Assembly: GCA_023417775.1 (NCBI GenBank)
Contig: JAEZEJ010000016.1
Location: 1 to 20,444 of the forward strand
DNA from: Actinomycetes bacterium
Lineage (GTDB): Bacteria > Actinomycetota > Actinomycetes > Propionibacteriales > Nocardioidaceae
DNA length: 20,444 bases
Direction: 5' to 3'
The notes below the pieces were generated by a model. It was not told the DNA's origin, did not search any database, and saw only the letters and a list, made by a program, of their open reading frames with translations. Shown here piece by piece: positions 14,046 through 20,444 of this stretch (positions are counted from its first letter, which is position 1; each line of letters begins with the position of its first letter). A program made the translations under genes and the position numbers.

Positions 14046-15224
14046 ATGACCAGCGAGCTGCGCGAAGTTGATTCACGGCGTCTTTCAGGGGCCGGCGCAC
14101 TACTGAGGCCCTTGGCTCCAACCTTCTCGCACCGGTGCGCCCTGGCCTTCGCCGACGTTCCTCATCGCCCAGTAGCTGAACGCCGATCTCGTCACTATGA
14201 CCTGACAGGGCAGTTCATCGAACAGTTGGTGACTGATCTATGCAACGAGTTGGACTCGCACCGTCCCCATCGGCGGTTTTTCGGCCCTCTCCAGGTGCGC
14301 ATGGCCGGGATCCTCCTCCACGGCGACGATCCCGAACAGATGTTGGCTCCTCTGAGATACGCCCGAGCGGCTGGACCGGCTCTGATGGAGATGGTGCTGC
14401 GTCGGAATGGTTGGTCGAGCGCGGCTGTCATGGAAGTTCGAGCTGTCGCGGAAGACTTCATCGAGACGGCCGCCGAGCACATCGCCGCTGGCTATCGATC
14501 TGGCCTGGAACAATTACGGCACTGCCCAGGTGATGCGATGCAGCGCCTCGCTCATGCGCTCGTGAATGGCTCTTGGGACGATCGCTGTGACCGAATCCTC
14601 CGGTCCCTCGAGCGTGAGCTTCCATGCGAATTCATGGTCGTGGCTGTACCCGCAGATTCCCTCGGAAAGATACACCTCGGGGATCTCACACATTGGCGCC
14701 TGGTCACCGGCGACGATCTTCTGATCATCTGCGACGCGTTGTCGTGTGAGCGAGTGCTGAGCCTTCTCGAAGAAACCGATATCCCCTATGCAAGTTTCAA
14801 TATTGTGAAGCGTCGAGACCAGCTACGCGGAGCAGCTACCGAGGCGCGGATACTCACTAATCTCACGCGTCGCGGAGCCGTCGGGGTGACGTGCGAACGA
14901 TGGCTCGATTGTCGTGAGCACATGCAGCTGCTGTGGCTGTCCAACGCACCAACGCGGTGGGAGGAAGAACTGACCAAGTTGCTCGCACCTCTGGCGGACT
15001 ACAGCGGGCAGTATCGAGAGCGGCTGCTGTCCACGCTGCGCCTGTATCTGACGACCCGCGAGAGCGCGCCAGGACTGGCCACCGCGCTCGGTGCGCACCC
15101 GCAGACCGTACGCCAACACTTGAAGATCCTCAATTCCCTCCTGGGGAGCGTCCTCATGGATCCGGATCGGTCGATGATGCTGCTGTTGTTGTTGAACTCC
15201 AGGGAATTAGTCGATGCACAATGA
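14046..15224 (+). CDS. PucR-family transcriptional regulator (second of a tandem pair)
   Basis: A 392-residue protein with the same layout as the gene upstream: helical N-terminal region, weakly conserved centre, and a PucR helix-turn-helix at about 326-386 (TTRESAPGLATALGAHPQTVRQHLKILNSLL). The RESAP and QTVRQ words are shared with the first protein, while the rest differs widely, which suggests an old duplication. The recognition part is less basic (QHLKILN instead of QRLRRLK), so the DNA target may differ. GGAG lies 8 bases before the ATG. It follows the first gene after 43 bases and precedes a small helix-turn-helix gene by 13 bases, so the three are probably one transcript. Class well supported; function unknown. 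Confidence 0.78.
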   Translation: MTSELREVDSRRLSGAGALLRPLAPTFSHRCALAFADVPHRPVAERRSRHYDLTGQFIEQLVTDLCNELDSHRPHRRFFGPLQVRMAGILLHGDDPEQMLAPLRYARAAGPALMEMVLRRNGWSSAAVMEVRAVAEDFIETAAEHIAAGYRSGLEQLRHCPGDAMQRLAHALVNGSWDDRCDRILRSLERELPCEFMVVAVPADSLGKIHLGDLTHWRLVTGDDLLIICDALSCERVLSLLEETDIPYASFNIVKRRDQLRGAATEARILTNLTRRGAVGVTCERWLDCREHMQLLWLSNAPTRWEEELTKLLAPLADYSGQYRERLLSTLRLYLTTRESAPGLATALGAHPQTVRQHLKILNSLLGSVLMDPDRSMMLLLLLNSRELVDAQ

Positions 15225-15237
15225 AGGGAGGCGAGCG

Positions 15238-15537
15238 ATGGAGCGCATCGTGGACTGGGAGATTCATGCGCCGCGTGCGGCGCGGTTGCTTGTGGAGGCA
15301 CGAGTGAGACTGGGTCTCAACGCCCAAGATGTTGCGCAAGCGAGCGGGTTGTCTCTTTACACCTATCGCCGCATGGAAGACTCGGAGTTGTGCACTCGCC
15401 TTCCCCATCTGCCCACTGTTGAGTCCGTGGAGCGACTGTGCGGAGTGTTAAGAGTTGCCCCCGCCGAACTTGCCCGTTCCTGCTGGACGACTGAGCCGGT
15501 CGACGAGACACAAGCGACGCCGAAGGCCGTCGTCTAG
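15238..15537 (+). CDS. Small Cro/C1-type helix-turn-helix protein, relative of the one at 12114-12365
   Basis: A 99-residue protein with one XRE-type helix-turn-helix: ARLLVEARVRLGLNAQDVAQASGLSLYTYRRMED, followed by VESVERLCGVLRVAPAELA. The ATG at 15238 is chosen because GGGAGG lies 6 bases upstream; an earlier ATG at 15214 overlaps the PucR-type gene and lacks such a site. Its start (MERIVDWE) and helix-turn-helix align with the small protein on the other side of the PucR pair (MARESIDGW, ARVSAGCSQEDVAGVLGVT). It is probably co-transcribed with the PucR pair and converges with the Cys/His protein gene, the stops being 17 bases apart. A 20-residue polar tail follows the domain. DNA binding is likely; target unknown. 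Confidence 0.8.
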   Translation: MERIVDWEIHAPRAARLLVEARVRLGLNAQDVAQASGLSLYTYRRMEDSELCTRLPHLPTVESVERLCGVLRVAPAELARSCWTTEPVDETQATPKAVV

Positions 15538-15554
15538 TGAGAAATTGCGACGCC

Positions 15555-16484
15555 TCACCACGCCTTTCCGATACGCCACGACGAAGCCAGCTCATCATCG
15601 ATGACATCCTCAAGGCTCTTGGTCACGCTGTCGAGCGAGAATCTGCAGCCGAAAGTCCCGCGAAGCTGTCTCACGGCCGGCAAAAGCAGGTGCCGACACG
15701 AACCCGGCTGATGCCAGAGGTCGGCCGACAACGCCGCACCGGTGACTGCGAGCACCAAGCGTCGCTCGTGAAGCGGCAGGATCGACCCGGACCAGACTTC
15801 CGCGACACGTTGCGTCGCGAGACTAGCCACCGCGGCGTTCTCCATCTCCGTGATCCGTTGAATGTTCTGACCGGACCGTGCGCGCGGAAAGCGGGCCATC
15901 GCAAGAGCGGGCTGCCGGGAACTAATAATCGCGATGAGTTCTTGTGAGCTGATCTGCGGCGGAAGCTGTTTCGACACGTCGACCGCCGCAGCAAGTGTTG
16001 CGAGCACCGCGGACCAGAAGTAACCACTGTGACGGTCGTGTGACCCCGAGAGCGTAGAGATGGCGTTCGACAAACTCAGCCAATCATCGACGATCCGGAG
16101 ACTCTGGCTGAAGTCCGCCCACCCGTCCTTCTTTGCCAGCGGTACGGCATGTACGTGCATCAGCACATCGCGCAGGGTGACATCGACGATGCGTTGTTCG
16201 ACCTGGCTCTTCATCCGTCGAAGTCCGCAGTCTCTTACCTCGGTCCAGTCTCGCCGACTGCGTTCGCCGCCTCGTGGATCGCCGGAGAGAGTAGTGAATG
16301 GTGAGCCGAACACCAACTCCAGTTCAGCCGAGTACTTTGCAGCGGTAGACCGTGGGTTCATAGCCTCGTGGAGCAAATCGCTCTGGTGCAACATCCCCCG
16401 GCACCGGCACACGCATCCAGTCAGTCGTGCTCGCTCACAGTGAGCATTGTGTATGACAGGGGTCGGCGAGGTGAGAGTGGACAT
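15555..16484 (-). CDS. Unrecognised protein with N-terminal Cys/His cluster
   Basis: A 309-residue protein I do not recognise. Near the N-terminus it has C16-x7-C24-x-C26-x-C28-x-G-x2-H33, with His12 and His15 beside it; this spacing would suit a small zinc site. The remainder (about 50-309) looks helical and soluble, with no signal peptide or membrane segment and no catalytic motif I can name. The start at 16484 (MSTLTSPTP) follows AAGGA by 8 bases; longer in-frame readings enter the terminator of the upstream surface-protein gene and are rejected. It faces the PucR/helix-turn-helix genes convergently. Base composition appears lower in GC than in the acyl-CoA operon, hinting at acquisition. 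The reading frame looks genuine from the ribosome binding site and length, but the function is open. Confidence 0.6.
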   Translation of the reverse strand: MSTLTSPTPVIHNAHCERARLTGCVCRCRGMLHQSDLLHEAMNPRSTAAKYSAELELVFGSPFTTLSGDPRGGERSRRDWTEVRDCGLRRMKSQVEQRIVDVTLRDVLMHVHAVPLAKKDGWADFSQSLRIVDDWLSLSNAISTLSGSHDRHSGYFWSAVLATLAAAVDVSKQLPPQISSQELIAIISSRQPALAMARFPRARSGQNIQRITEMENAAVASLATQRVAEVWSGSILPLHERRLVLAVTGAALSADLWHQPGSCRHLLLPAVRQLRGTFGCRFSLDSVTKSLEDVIDDELASSWRIGKAW

Positions 16485-16547
16485 CCAGTATTCCTTCGGG
16501 AGCACATTCACAGGGGAACCGAGCGAGACAAGGTGGCAACGAAATGA

Positions 16548-16579
16548 CTGGGGGCGGGCGCGATCGCACCCGCCCCCAG
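16548..16579 (-). terminator. Strong hairpin terminator after the surface-protein gene
   Basis: The arms CTGGGGGCGGGCGC (16548-16561) and GCACCCGCCCCCAG (16566-16579) pair over 14 bases with one mismatch around a GATC loop. It lies 14 bases past the stop of the RCC1-like gene, and in that gene's direction it is followed by TCATTTCGTT, a modest T-rich tail. It separates that gene from the Cys/His protein gene. Confidence 0.8.
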
Positions 16580-16593
16580 CCATCTGGCGTACC

Positions 16594-19464
16594 TCAGTTC
16601 AACAGTTGCCGTCGACGCCACGAGGCGCCGATGGTGACTGCTCCGGCGAGGAGGACGATGGCTCCGAGCGGAGCCAGGAACTCGGGCGACGTGGCGCCCG
16701 TTCCGGGCAGCCTGCCACCCGGACCGCCGGGACCTCCCACACCGTCGACGACGACCGTGAAGTCCTGCCATCCGATGAGCTCACCGTTGGCGTCGTAGAC
16801 CGCCAACCGGTGTGTCCCCGCCTCGGTATCCTCGGGCACTTTAACCTTGATCATCCCCTGCGCGTCCACGGTCATGGTGCCGAGTTCGCGCGGCGTGGAG
16901 AACATGTAGGCCGTGACATCCTGACCGGCGTACTGCTCACCGACGAGCACGTCGAGGATCGTCCCCGGCGCGACGGTCGTGGAACCCTGAATCTGGATCT
17001 TGTCCTTCAGGTCGGCACTGTCACCGTCGTCGGGACGCGGCGGGTTCTCACCGCCACCATCGGTGCCACCACCATCGGTGCCACCACCATCAGTGCCACC
17101 ACCATCAGTGCCACCACCATCGGTGCCACCACCGTCAGTGCCACCACCATCGTCCTCGGTGGTAGCGATGACGACGTGCGGAGCTCTTGAGTTGGCTCCA
17201 CTCTTACCCGGCGTCGCCGTGGCGACAGCGAGACTCTGAACGGCTTCCGGCGCCTTCTCAACGGCCCCACCAGCGACGTTGTACACCGTTCCGTCCGCCG
17301 AGACCAATGAGAAATCGGTGCTGGTGGTGCTACCTCCCGCTTCTACGGCCAGTGACTTCATCGGCTGAGCCAGAAGATCCTCGGGGAACGCGCCACGACC
17401 CCAGGACCCCCAGGAACGCAGAGCACCATCGGCCATTAGAGCCAATCCCGCACCCCTCGTGTCGAACCACAGGCTGCGGACAGGACCGGCCGCCACCTCG
17501 GCCGGAACGAAGTCCGCGCTAGGTGCCCATGCTCGCACTGAGCCGTCCTTGAGGATGGCCGCAGCACTCTGGCCCTGGTTGCCTCCAGTGACCACGGCGT
17601 GGACATCAGCCAGATCGGCGGGCATCGAGTCCTTGGACGCGTTCCGGCCCCAGGCCGTCACGGTGCCATCCTCATGCGTCGCGAAGCCGCCATGGCTCCC
17701 GGCGATAGCGACGTGCACTACTGGCGACGCTCCGCCAGGCAGGGTCCGCAGCTCAGCAGGGATGGAGGCCCAGGTCTCGGGCTGCCCCTCGGCCGGCGGC
17801 TCAGAGCTCGCGACCAGCGCACCCTGCTGGGTGATCGCGACGATACTGCTGCCATTCATCGCGAAGTCCTTAAAGGTGCCCTCTCGCAGGGGAGCCGGCA
17901 GTTCATTCTTAACGAAACCGTCTGTGCTCTCGAAGGAGGCCCAGTTGAGCATCTTCCCGTCGGTGGTCAGGCCGACCGTACCCCTGGTGCCACCGGCGAT
18001 AAAGCCGACGCCATTCGAGCCGACCCTGATGAAGCGCTTGTCCTCATGGCCCTTGGGGGCCTCCGCGGCGGAGGTTCCCATGGCCAACTCGCCTCCCCAA
18101 GCCTTGAGGGTTCCCGCGAGTTCGGTCGGCAGCGGACGGTACGGGTCGACCACGTCGGCCGGCTCGCCGGGCTGCTCGCCGTCGTCGCCCCCCGCGACGG
18201 GCTCGGTCGGCGCGGACCGTTCACTCAGCACCGGCTCGCCGCCGGCCGCCGCCCGGGCCGCGACGCTGATCTGAGCGTCTTGCTGCTGAGCAGTCGGCGC
18301 GAAGGTAGCGCCGTTCTGGCCCTCGACCTCGGACTCCCCCGCGTACCAGATGAAATCGATATCGCCGGAGTTCCCGGAGAACTCCGGTGCCGTGGCGGTC
18401 AGCGGCTCGCCGACCTGCGGCGTGCCCTCGATCGTCGGGACGCCGAGCGCCCGGACGGCCGCCTGAGTGACGAGGAAGTGATTGTTACCCGCCGTCACCG
18501 ATCGCGTCGCTGCGTTCTGTGCGGCTGCGGGGATCGCATCACCATAGAGATTGCCGGCACCCGATGTGATGCCCCAGGCATAGACATTGCCGGCATCGTC
18601 CAGTGCGATATTGCGGTTCCCCTTGGCATCGATGTCGACGATGGTCGCCGCTGCCACCGCATCCGGAACCGCGTTGTAGCCGGGAACCCGTTCGCCCCAC
18701 GAGTACACGTCACCGTTCTCCAGGAGCGCCAGACCACCATTGGTCCGGGCCGCCACATCGACGACTGCGCTGTCGGCGACCTCGGCTGGGATGGCCTCCT
18801 TGTTACTTCCGGACTCGCCGATGAACTCGAGCGAACCGCCCTTCAGCGCGTAGGCGTGCTTCTGACCCACGGCCACATCGTCATAACCACCGCCTTCGGG
18901 CACCGGCACTCCGGTCCACTCCTGACCCCACTTGACCAAGGCGCCGTCCGCAGTGGTGCCGATCGCGGCGTGGGCACCAGCGACCGCACCGATGGCGACG
19001 TCGCGCAAAGCCGGCAGGTTCTCCGGAATGTCCAGCGCGCTCGGGTTCTGGATCGGCGGGTAGCCCGGGATGGAGATCGACGGATCCTTACCCCACGCAT
19101 GCACCGAGCCATCGTCGAGCACCGCCGCCGCCATCTGAGCGCCTGTCGAGATTGCCGTGGCTGTGCCACCGGCAACCGCTTCCGGAACCTGCTGAAGCTC
19201 TGGCACGGCGGTAGCGCCGCTGGCGACGGTGACCTTGCCTCCGTACGTCAGGCCGACTGTGGCAGCGTCGGCGGCCTCGACCGCGACGAGCACCTGGTCG
19301 GCCGGGAGGTCGGTCCAGGCGCTGCTGATGCCATCGGGACCCCATCCGACCACCGCGCCGGCGTCGCTCACGGCGGCCGGGGGGGTGGCGACCGCGGGGA
19401 ACGCCACGGCCGCGAGCGCCACGGCCGCCGAGGCGGCCACAGTTCTGCGTGCGAGGGTTCGCAT
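16594..19464 (-). CDS. LPXTG wall-anchored protein with RCC1-like repeats
   Basis: A 956-residue exported surface protein. Residues 1-27 are a signal peptide (RTLARR, then an alanine-rich core ending AVA). RCC1-like repeats with the D/NG-x-V-x-x-W-G word occupy about 35-335 (VHAWG, LVKWG, VYSWG, VYAWG) and again about 450-750 (LKAWG, VTAWG, VRAWA, LRSWG), probably two beta-propellers. Between them is a bacterial Ig-like domain (about 342-405, VGEPLTATAPEF...FIWYAG). A DGGGT stalk (772-806), a beta domain typical of actinobacterial surface proteins (about 823-908), LPGTG at 919-923, a hydrophobic segment and RRR tail follow, the sorting signal for sortase. The ATG at 19464 has GGAG 5 bases upstream. 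A role in adhesion or wall interaction is inference; no partner is known. Confidence 0.87.
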   Translation of the reverse strand: MRTLARRTVAASAAVALAAVAFPAVATPPAAVSDAGAVVGWGPDGISSAWTDLPADQVLVAVEAADAATVGLTYGGKVTVASGATAVPELQQVPEAVAGGTATAISTGAQMAAAVLDDGSVHAWGKDPSISIPGYPPIQNPSALDIPENLPALRDVAIGAVAGAHAAIGTTADGALVKWGQEWTGVPVPEGGGYDDVAVGQKHAYALKGGSLEFIGESGSNKEAIPAEVADSAVVDVAARTNGGLALLENGDVYSWGERVPGYNAVPDAVAAATIVDIDAKGNRNIALDDAGNVYAWGITSGAGNLYGDAIPAAAQNAATRSVTAGNNHFLVTQAAVRALGVPTIEGTPQVGEPLTATAPEFSGNSGDIDFIWYAGESEVEGQNGATFAPTAQQQDAQISVAARAAAGGEPVLSERSAPTEPVAGGDDGEQPGEPADVVDPYRPLPTELAGTLKAWGGELAMGTSAAEAPKGHEDKRFIRVGSNGVGFIAGGTRGTVGLTTDGKMLNWASFESTDGFVKNELPAPLREGTFKDFAMNGSSIVAITQQGALVASSEPPAEGQPETWASIPAELRTLPGGASPVVHVAIAGSHGGFATHEDGTVTAWGRNASKDSMPADLADVHAVVTGGNQGQSAAAILKDGSVRAWAPSADFVPAEVAAGPVRSLWFDTRGAGLALMADGALRSWGSWGRGAFPEDLLAQPMKSLAVEAGGSTTSTDFSLVSADGTVYNVAGGAVEKAPEAVQSLAVATATPGKSGANSRAPHVVIATTEDDGGGTDGGGTDGGGTDGGGTDGGGTDGGGTDGGGENPPRPDDGDSADLKDKIQIQGSTTVAPGTILDVLVGEQYAGQDVTAYMFSTPRELGTMTVDAQGMIKVKVPEDTEAGTHRLAVYDANGELIGWQDFTVVVDGVGGPGGPGGRLPGTGATSPEFLAPLGAIVLLAGAVTIGASWRRRQLLN
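17047..17151 (-). repeat. Seven-copy 15-bp tandem repeat encoding DGGGT
   Basis: Seven consecutive 15-base units, on the plus strand of the form CCACCACCATCGGTG with a few substitutions (CATCAGTG, CGTCAGTG), encode DGGGT six times and DGGGE once. It forms the flexible stalk between the propellers and the C-terminal anchor. The near-identity of units suggests recent expansion by slippage, so the copy number may vary among strains. Confidence 0.92.
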
Positions 19465-19697
19465 GCTGACTCCATCCTTCAATACGACAAAAATGAGGCG
19501 GGCAGACGTGACGCCCATCACGCCACCCTAGGAAACTCTGGTGACACGAAGTGCAACTCAGAGTGATATAGCCCGAAAGAACTAGACGGAGGCTTCAGCT
19601 ACGCCGAGCGCACTGTCACGGGGGTGAGCCCGCCGCTCGCTGTCAACCCCGACAGAGAGGCGAATAGATCTCGAATCTCGTCGGGATCCGGAACACA

Positions 19698-19724
19698 AGG
19701 CCCCCAGGGCGCACCTGGGGGCCT
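19698..19724 (-). terminator. Perfect hairpin terminator after the small secreted-protein gene
   Basis: AGGCCCCCAGG (19698-19708) and CCTGGGGGCCT (19714-19724) are perfect 11-base complements with a 5-base loop, 14 bases past the stop of the gene at 19739. In that direction it is followed by TGTGTTCC. The 233 bases from here to the RCC1-like gene's start should contain that gene's promoter; none could be assigned firmly. Confidence 0.85.
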
Positions 19725-19738
19725 CGCGTCAACCGGCG

Positions 19739-20377
19739 TCAGCCGCCGAGGCGGCCGTTCGTCACGTCGAGTTCCATCGTGTTCCCATCCCCCGGGATGA
19801 GCAGATTGATGAGCCACGTGTTGATACCGCAGTTCTGGAACTTTCCGATCGAGTACTCACCGACCAGCTTGCCGCCCGCGAGGGCTCCGAAGTTGCCACC
19901 CTCGGGCGTCTTGGCCGGGATCTGAACAGGATCGGTCGTGCGGCAGTTGGATCCAGCGAAGGTCGGGAATCCCGCCACCTTGATATTGGAGAGCTTCACG
20001 TAGTACGACGCGACGGAGTCCACCACGAGTCGATTGTCAGGGACCGTAACGCGCAGCGTGCCATCGATCGGCGCGGCGGTGATGAAGTCGACATTCGCCG
20101 TGACCGGCAGGAAGCCGATCAACGAGAAGCGGGTGCTGGTGCCGGGAAGATCCATGTCGCCGCCGATGGTGCCGTTGGCGACATCGAGCTGCATGTGCAT
20201 GGTGGCGGGGCCGAGATTGACGTTACTGCCCGTACCGGCGATGGTGCTGCTGCCATTCGCGTCATAGTCGATATTGAGCGGAGCCGCATGTGCAGTGGAG
20301 GGCAGAACGGCGAGACCGATACCGGCGGCAGCGACGCCGGCGCTCTGCAGGACTCGACGAACGAGGGTGGTGGCCAT
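19739..20377 (-). CDS. Small secreted protein of unknown function
   Basis: A 212-residue protein with a clear signal peptide: RR near the start, a hydrophobic core (VAAAGIGLAVLP) and a likely cleavage after STAHA at residue 31. The mature part of about 180 residues is polar and rich in Gly, Thr and Asn with alternating hydrophobic residues, suggesting a beta-sheet fold. It has two cysteines, in GSNCRTTDP and FQNCGINTW, which could form a disulphide outside the cell. There is no lipobox, membrane anchor or LPXTG. I do not recognise the family with confidence; similar exported hypothetical proteins occur in Mycobacteriales. AAGGA lies 6 bases before the start. A strong terminator ends the transcript, so it is not part of the surface-protein gene's operon. 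Confidence 0.83.
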   Translation of the reverse strand: MATTLVRRVLQSAGVAAAGIGLAVLPSTAHAAPLNIDYDANGSSTIAGTGSNVNLGPATMHMQLDVANGTIGGDMDLPGTSTRFSLIGFLPVTANVDFITAAPIDGTLRVTVPDNRLVVDSVASYYVKLSNIKVAGFPTFAGSNCRTTDPVQIPAKTPEGGNFGALAGGKLVGEYSIGKFQNCGINTWLINLLIPGDGNTMELDVTNGRLGG

Positions 20378-20444
20378 GATGTTCCTTCAGGAGTGAGGTG
20401 GGGTGGAGAGGACGGGTCGAGCATGGTGAGGGGTGGGCGGGGCC

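Noticed and set aside
17041..17152. CRISPR array or regulatory repeat at the regular 15-base units
   Set aside because: The units are contiguous, have no spacers, and are in frame as DGGGT codons of a surface protein.
17599..19566. A 655-codon plus-strand reading opposite the RCC1-like gene
   Set aside because: It is antisense to a gene with signal peptide, repeats and LPXTG; composition is rich in Arg/Gly/Asp as expected of a GC shadow.
19599..19817. 72-codon minus-strand reading over the end of the small secreted-protein gene
   Set aside because: It overlaps a better gene and runs through its terminator hairpin.

Overview
The window is high-GC DNA from an actinobacterium, most likely a member of the Mycobacteriales (Gordonia/Dietzia/Mycobacterium side). 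The evidence is a mycobacterial-type SodA, a seven-iron ferredoxin very like that of Mycobacterium smegmatis, and a seven-gene acyl-CoA operon whose order matches the Mycobacterium tuberculosis Rv0971c-Rv0976c locus (echA7, fadE12, accA2, accD2, fadE13, AtuA-like). The genus cannot be fixed from the sequence alone. Several genes in the window have clear Shine-Dalgarno sequences and some are joined by 4-base ATGA overlaps, both ordinary for this group.

Region 1 (1-1275) is a small redox-stress module: sodA (cut by the window edge), soxR, and a divergent ferredoxin gene. sodA and the ferredoxin gene each have a promoter of the MerR/SoxR type, with -35 and -10 elements 19 bases apart and a SoxR-box palindrome in the spacer. 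The sequence therefore predicts direct control of both genes by the adjacent SoxR.

Region 2 (1279-11021, all minus strand, transcribed right to left) is a catabolic operon: AtuA-like protein, acyl-CoA dehydrogenase, winged-helix protein of the AlkZ/YcaQ superfamily, carboxyltransferase, biotin carboxylase/carrier, a second acyl-CoA dehydrogenase and a crotonase. Together the enzymes fit oxidation, carboxylation and hydration of a branched acyl-CoA, like the leucine (Liu) or acyclic-terpene (Atu) routes; the substrate is unproven. The winged-helix gene is the unusual member and is translationally coupled to the carboxyltransferase gene. The operon holds several palindromic elements, one of which supplies the C-terminal codons of the AtuA-like gene, and a 28-codon ORF with a strong ribosome binding site that overlaps the fadE12 start. 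A 22-bp operator-like palindrome lies upstream of the first gene.

Region 3 (11140-12009) is a tandem-domain universal stress protein. Region 4 (12114-16484) looks accessory, with less extreme base composition by eye and mostly regulators: two tandem PucR-type regulators flanked by two small helix-turn-helix proteins that resemble each other, then an unrecognised protein with an N-terminal Cys/His cluster. This is the least explained part of the window.

Region 5 (16594-20377, minus strand) encodes exported proteins: a 956-residue LPXTG wall-anchored protein with two RCC1-like propeller regions, an Ig-like insert and a DGGGT repeat stalk, and a small secreted protein with two cysteines. Each has a strong hairpin terminator just downstream.
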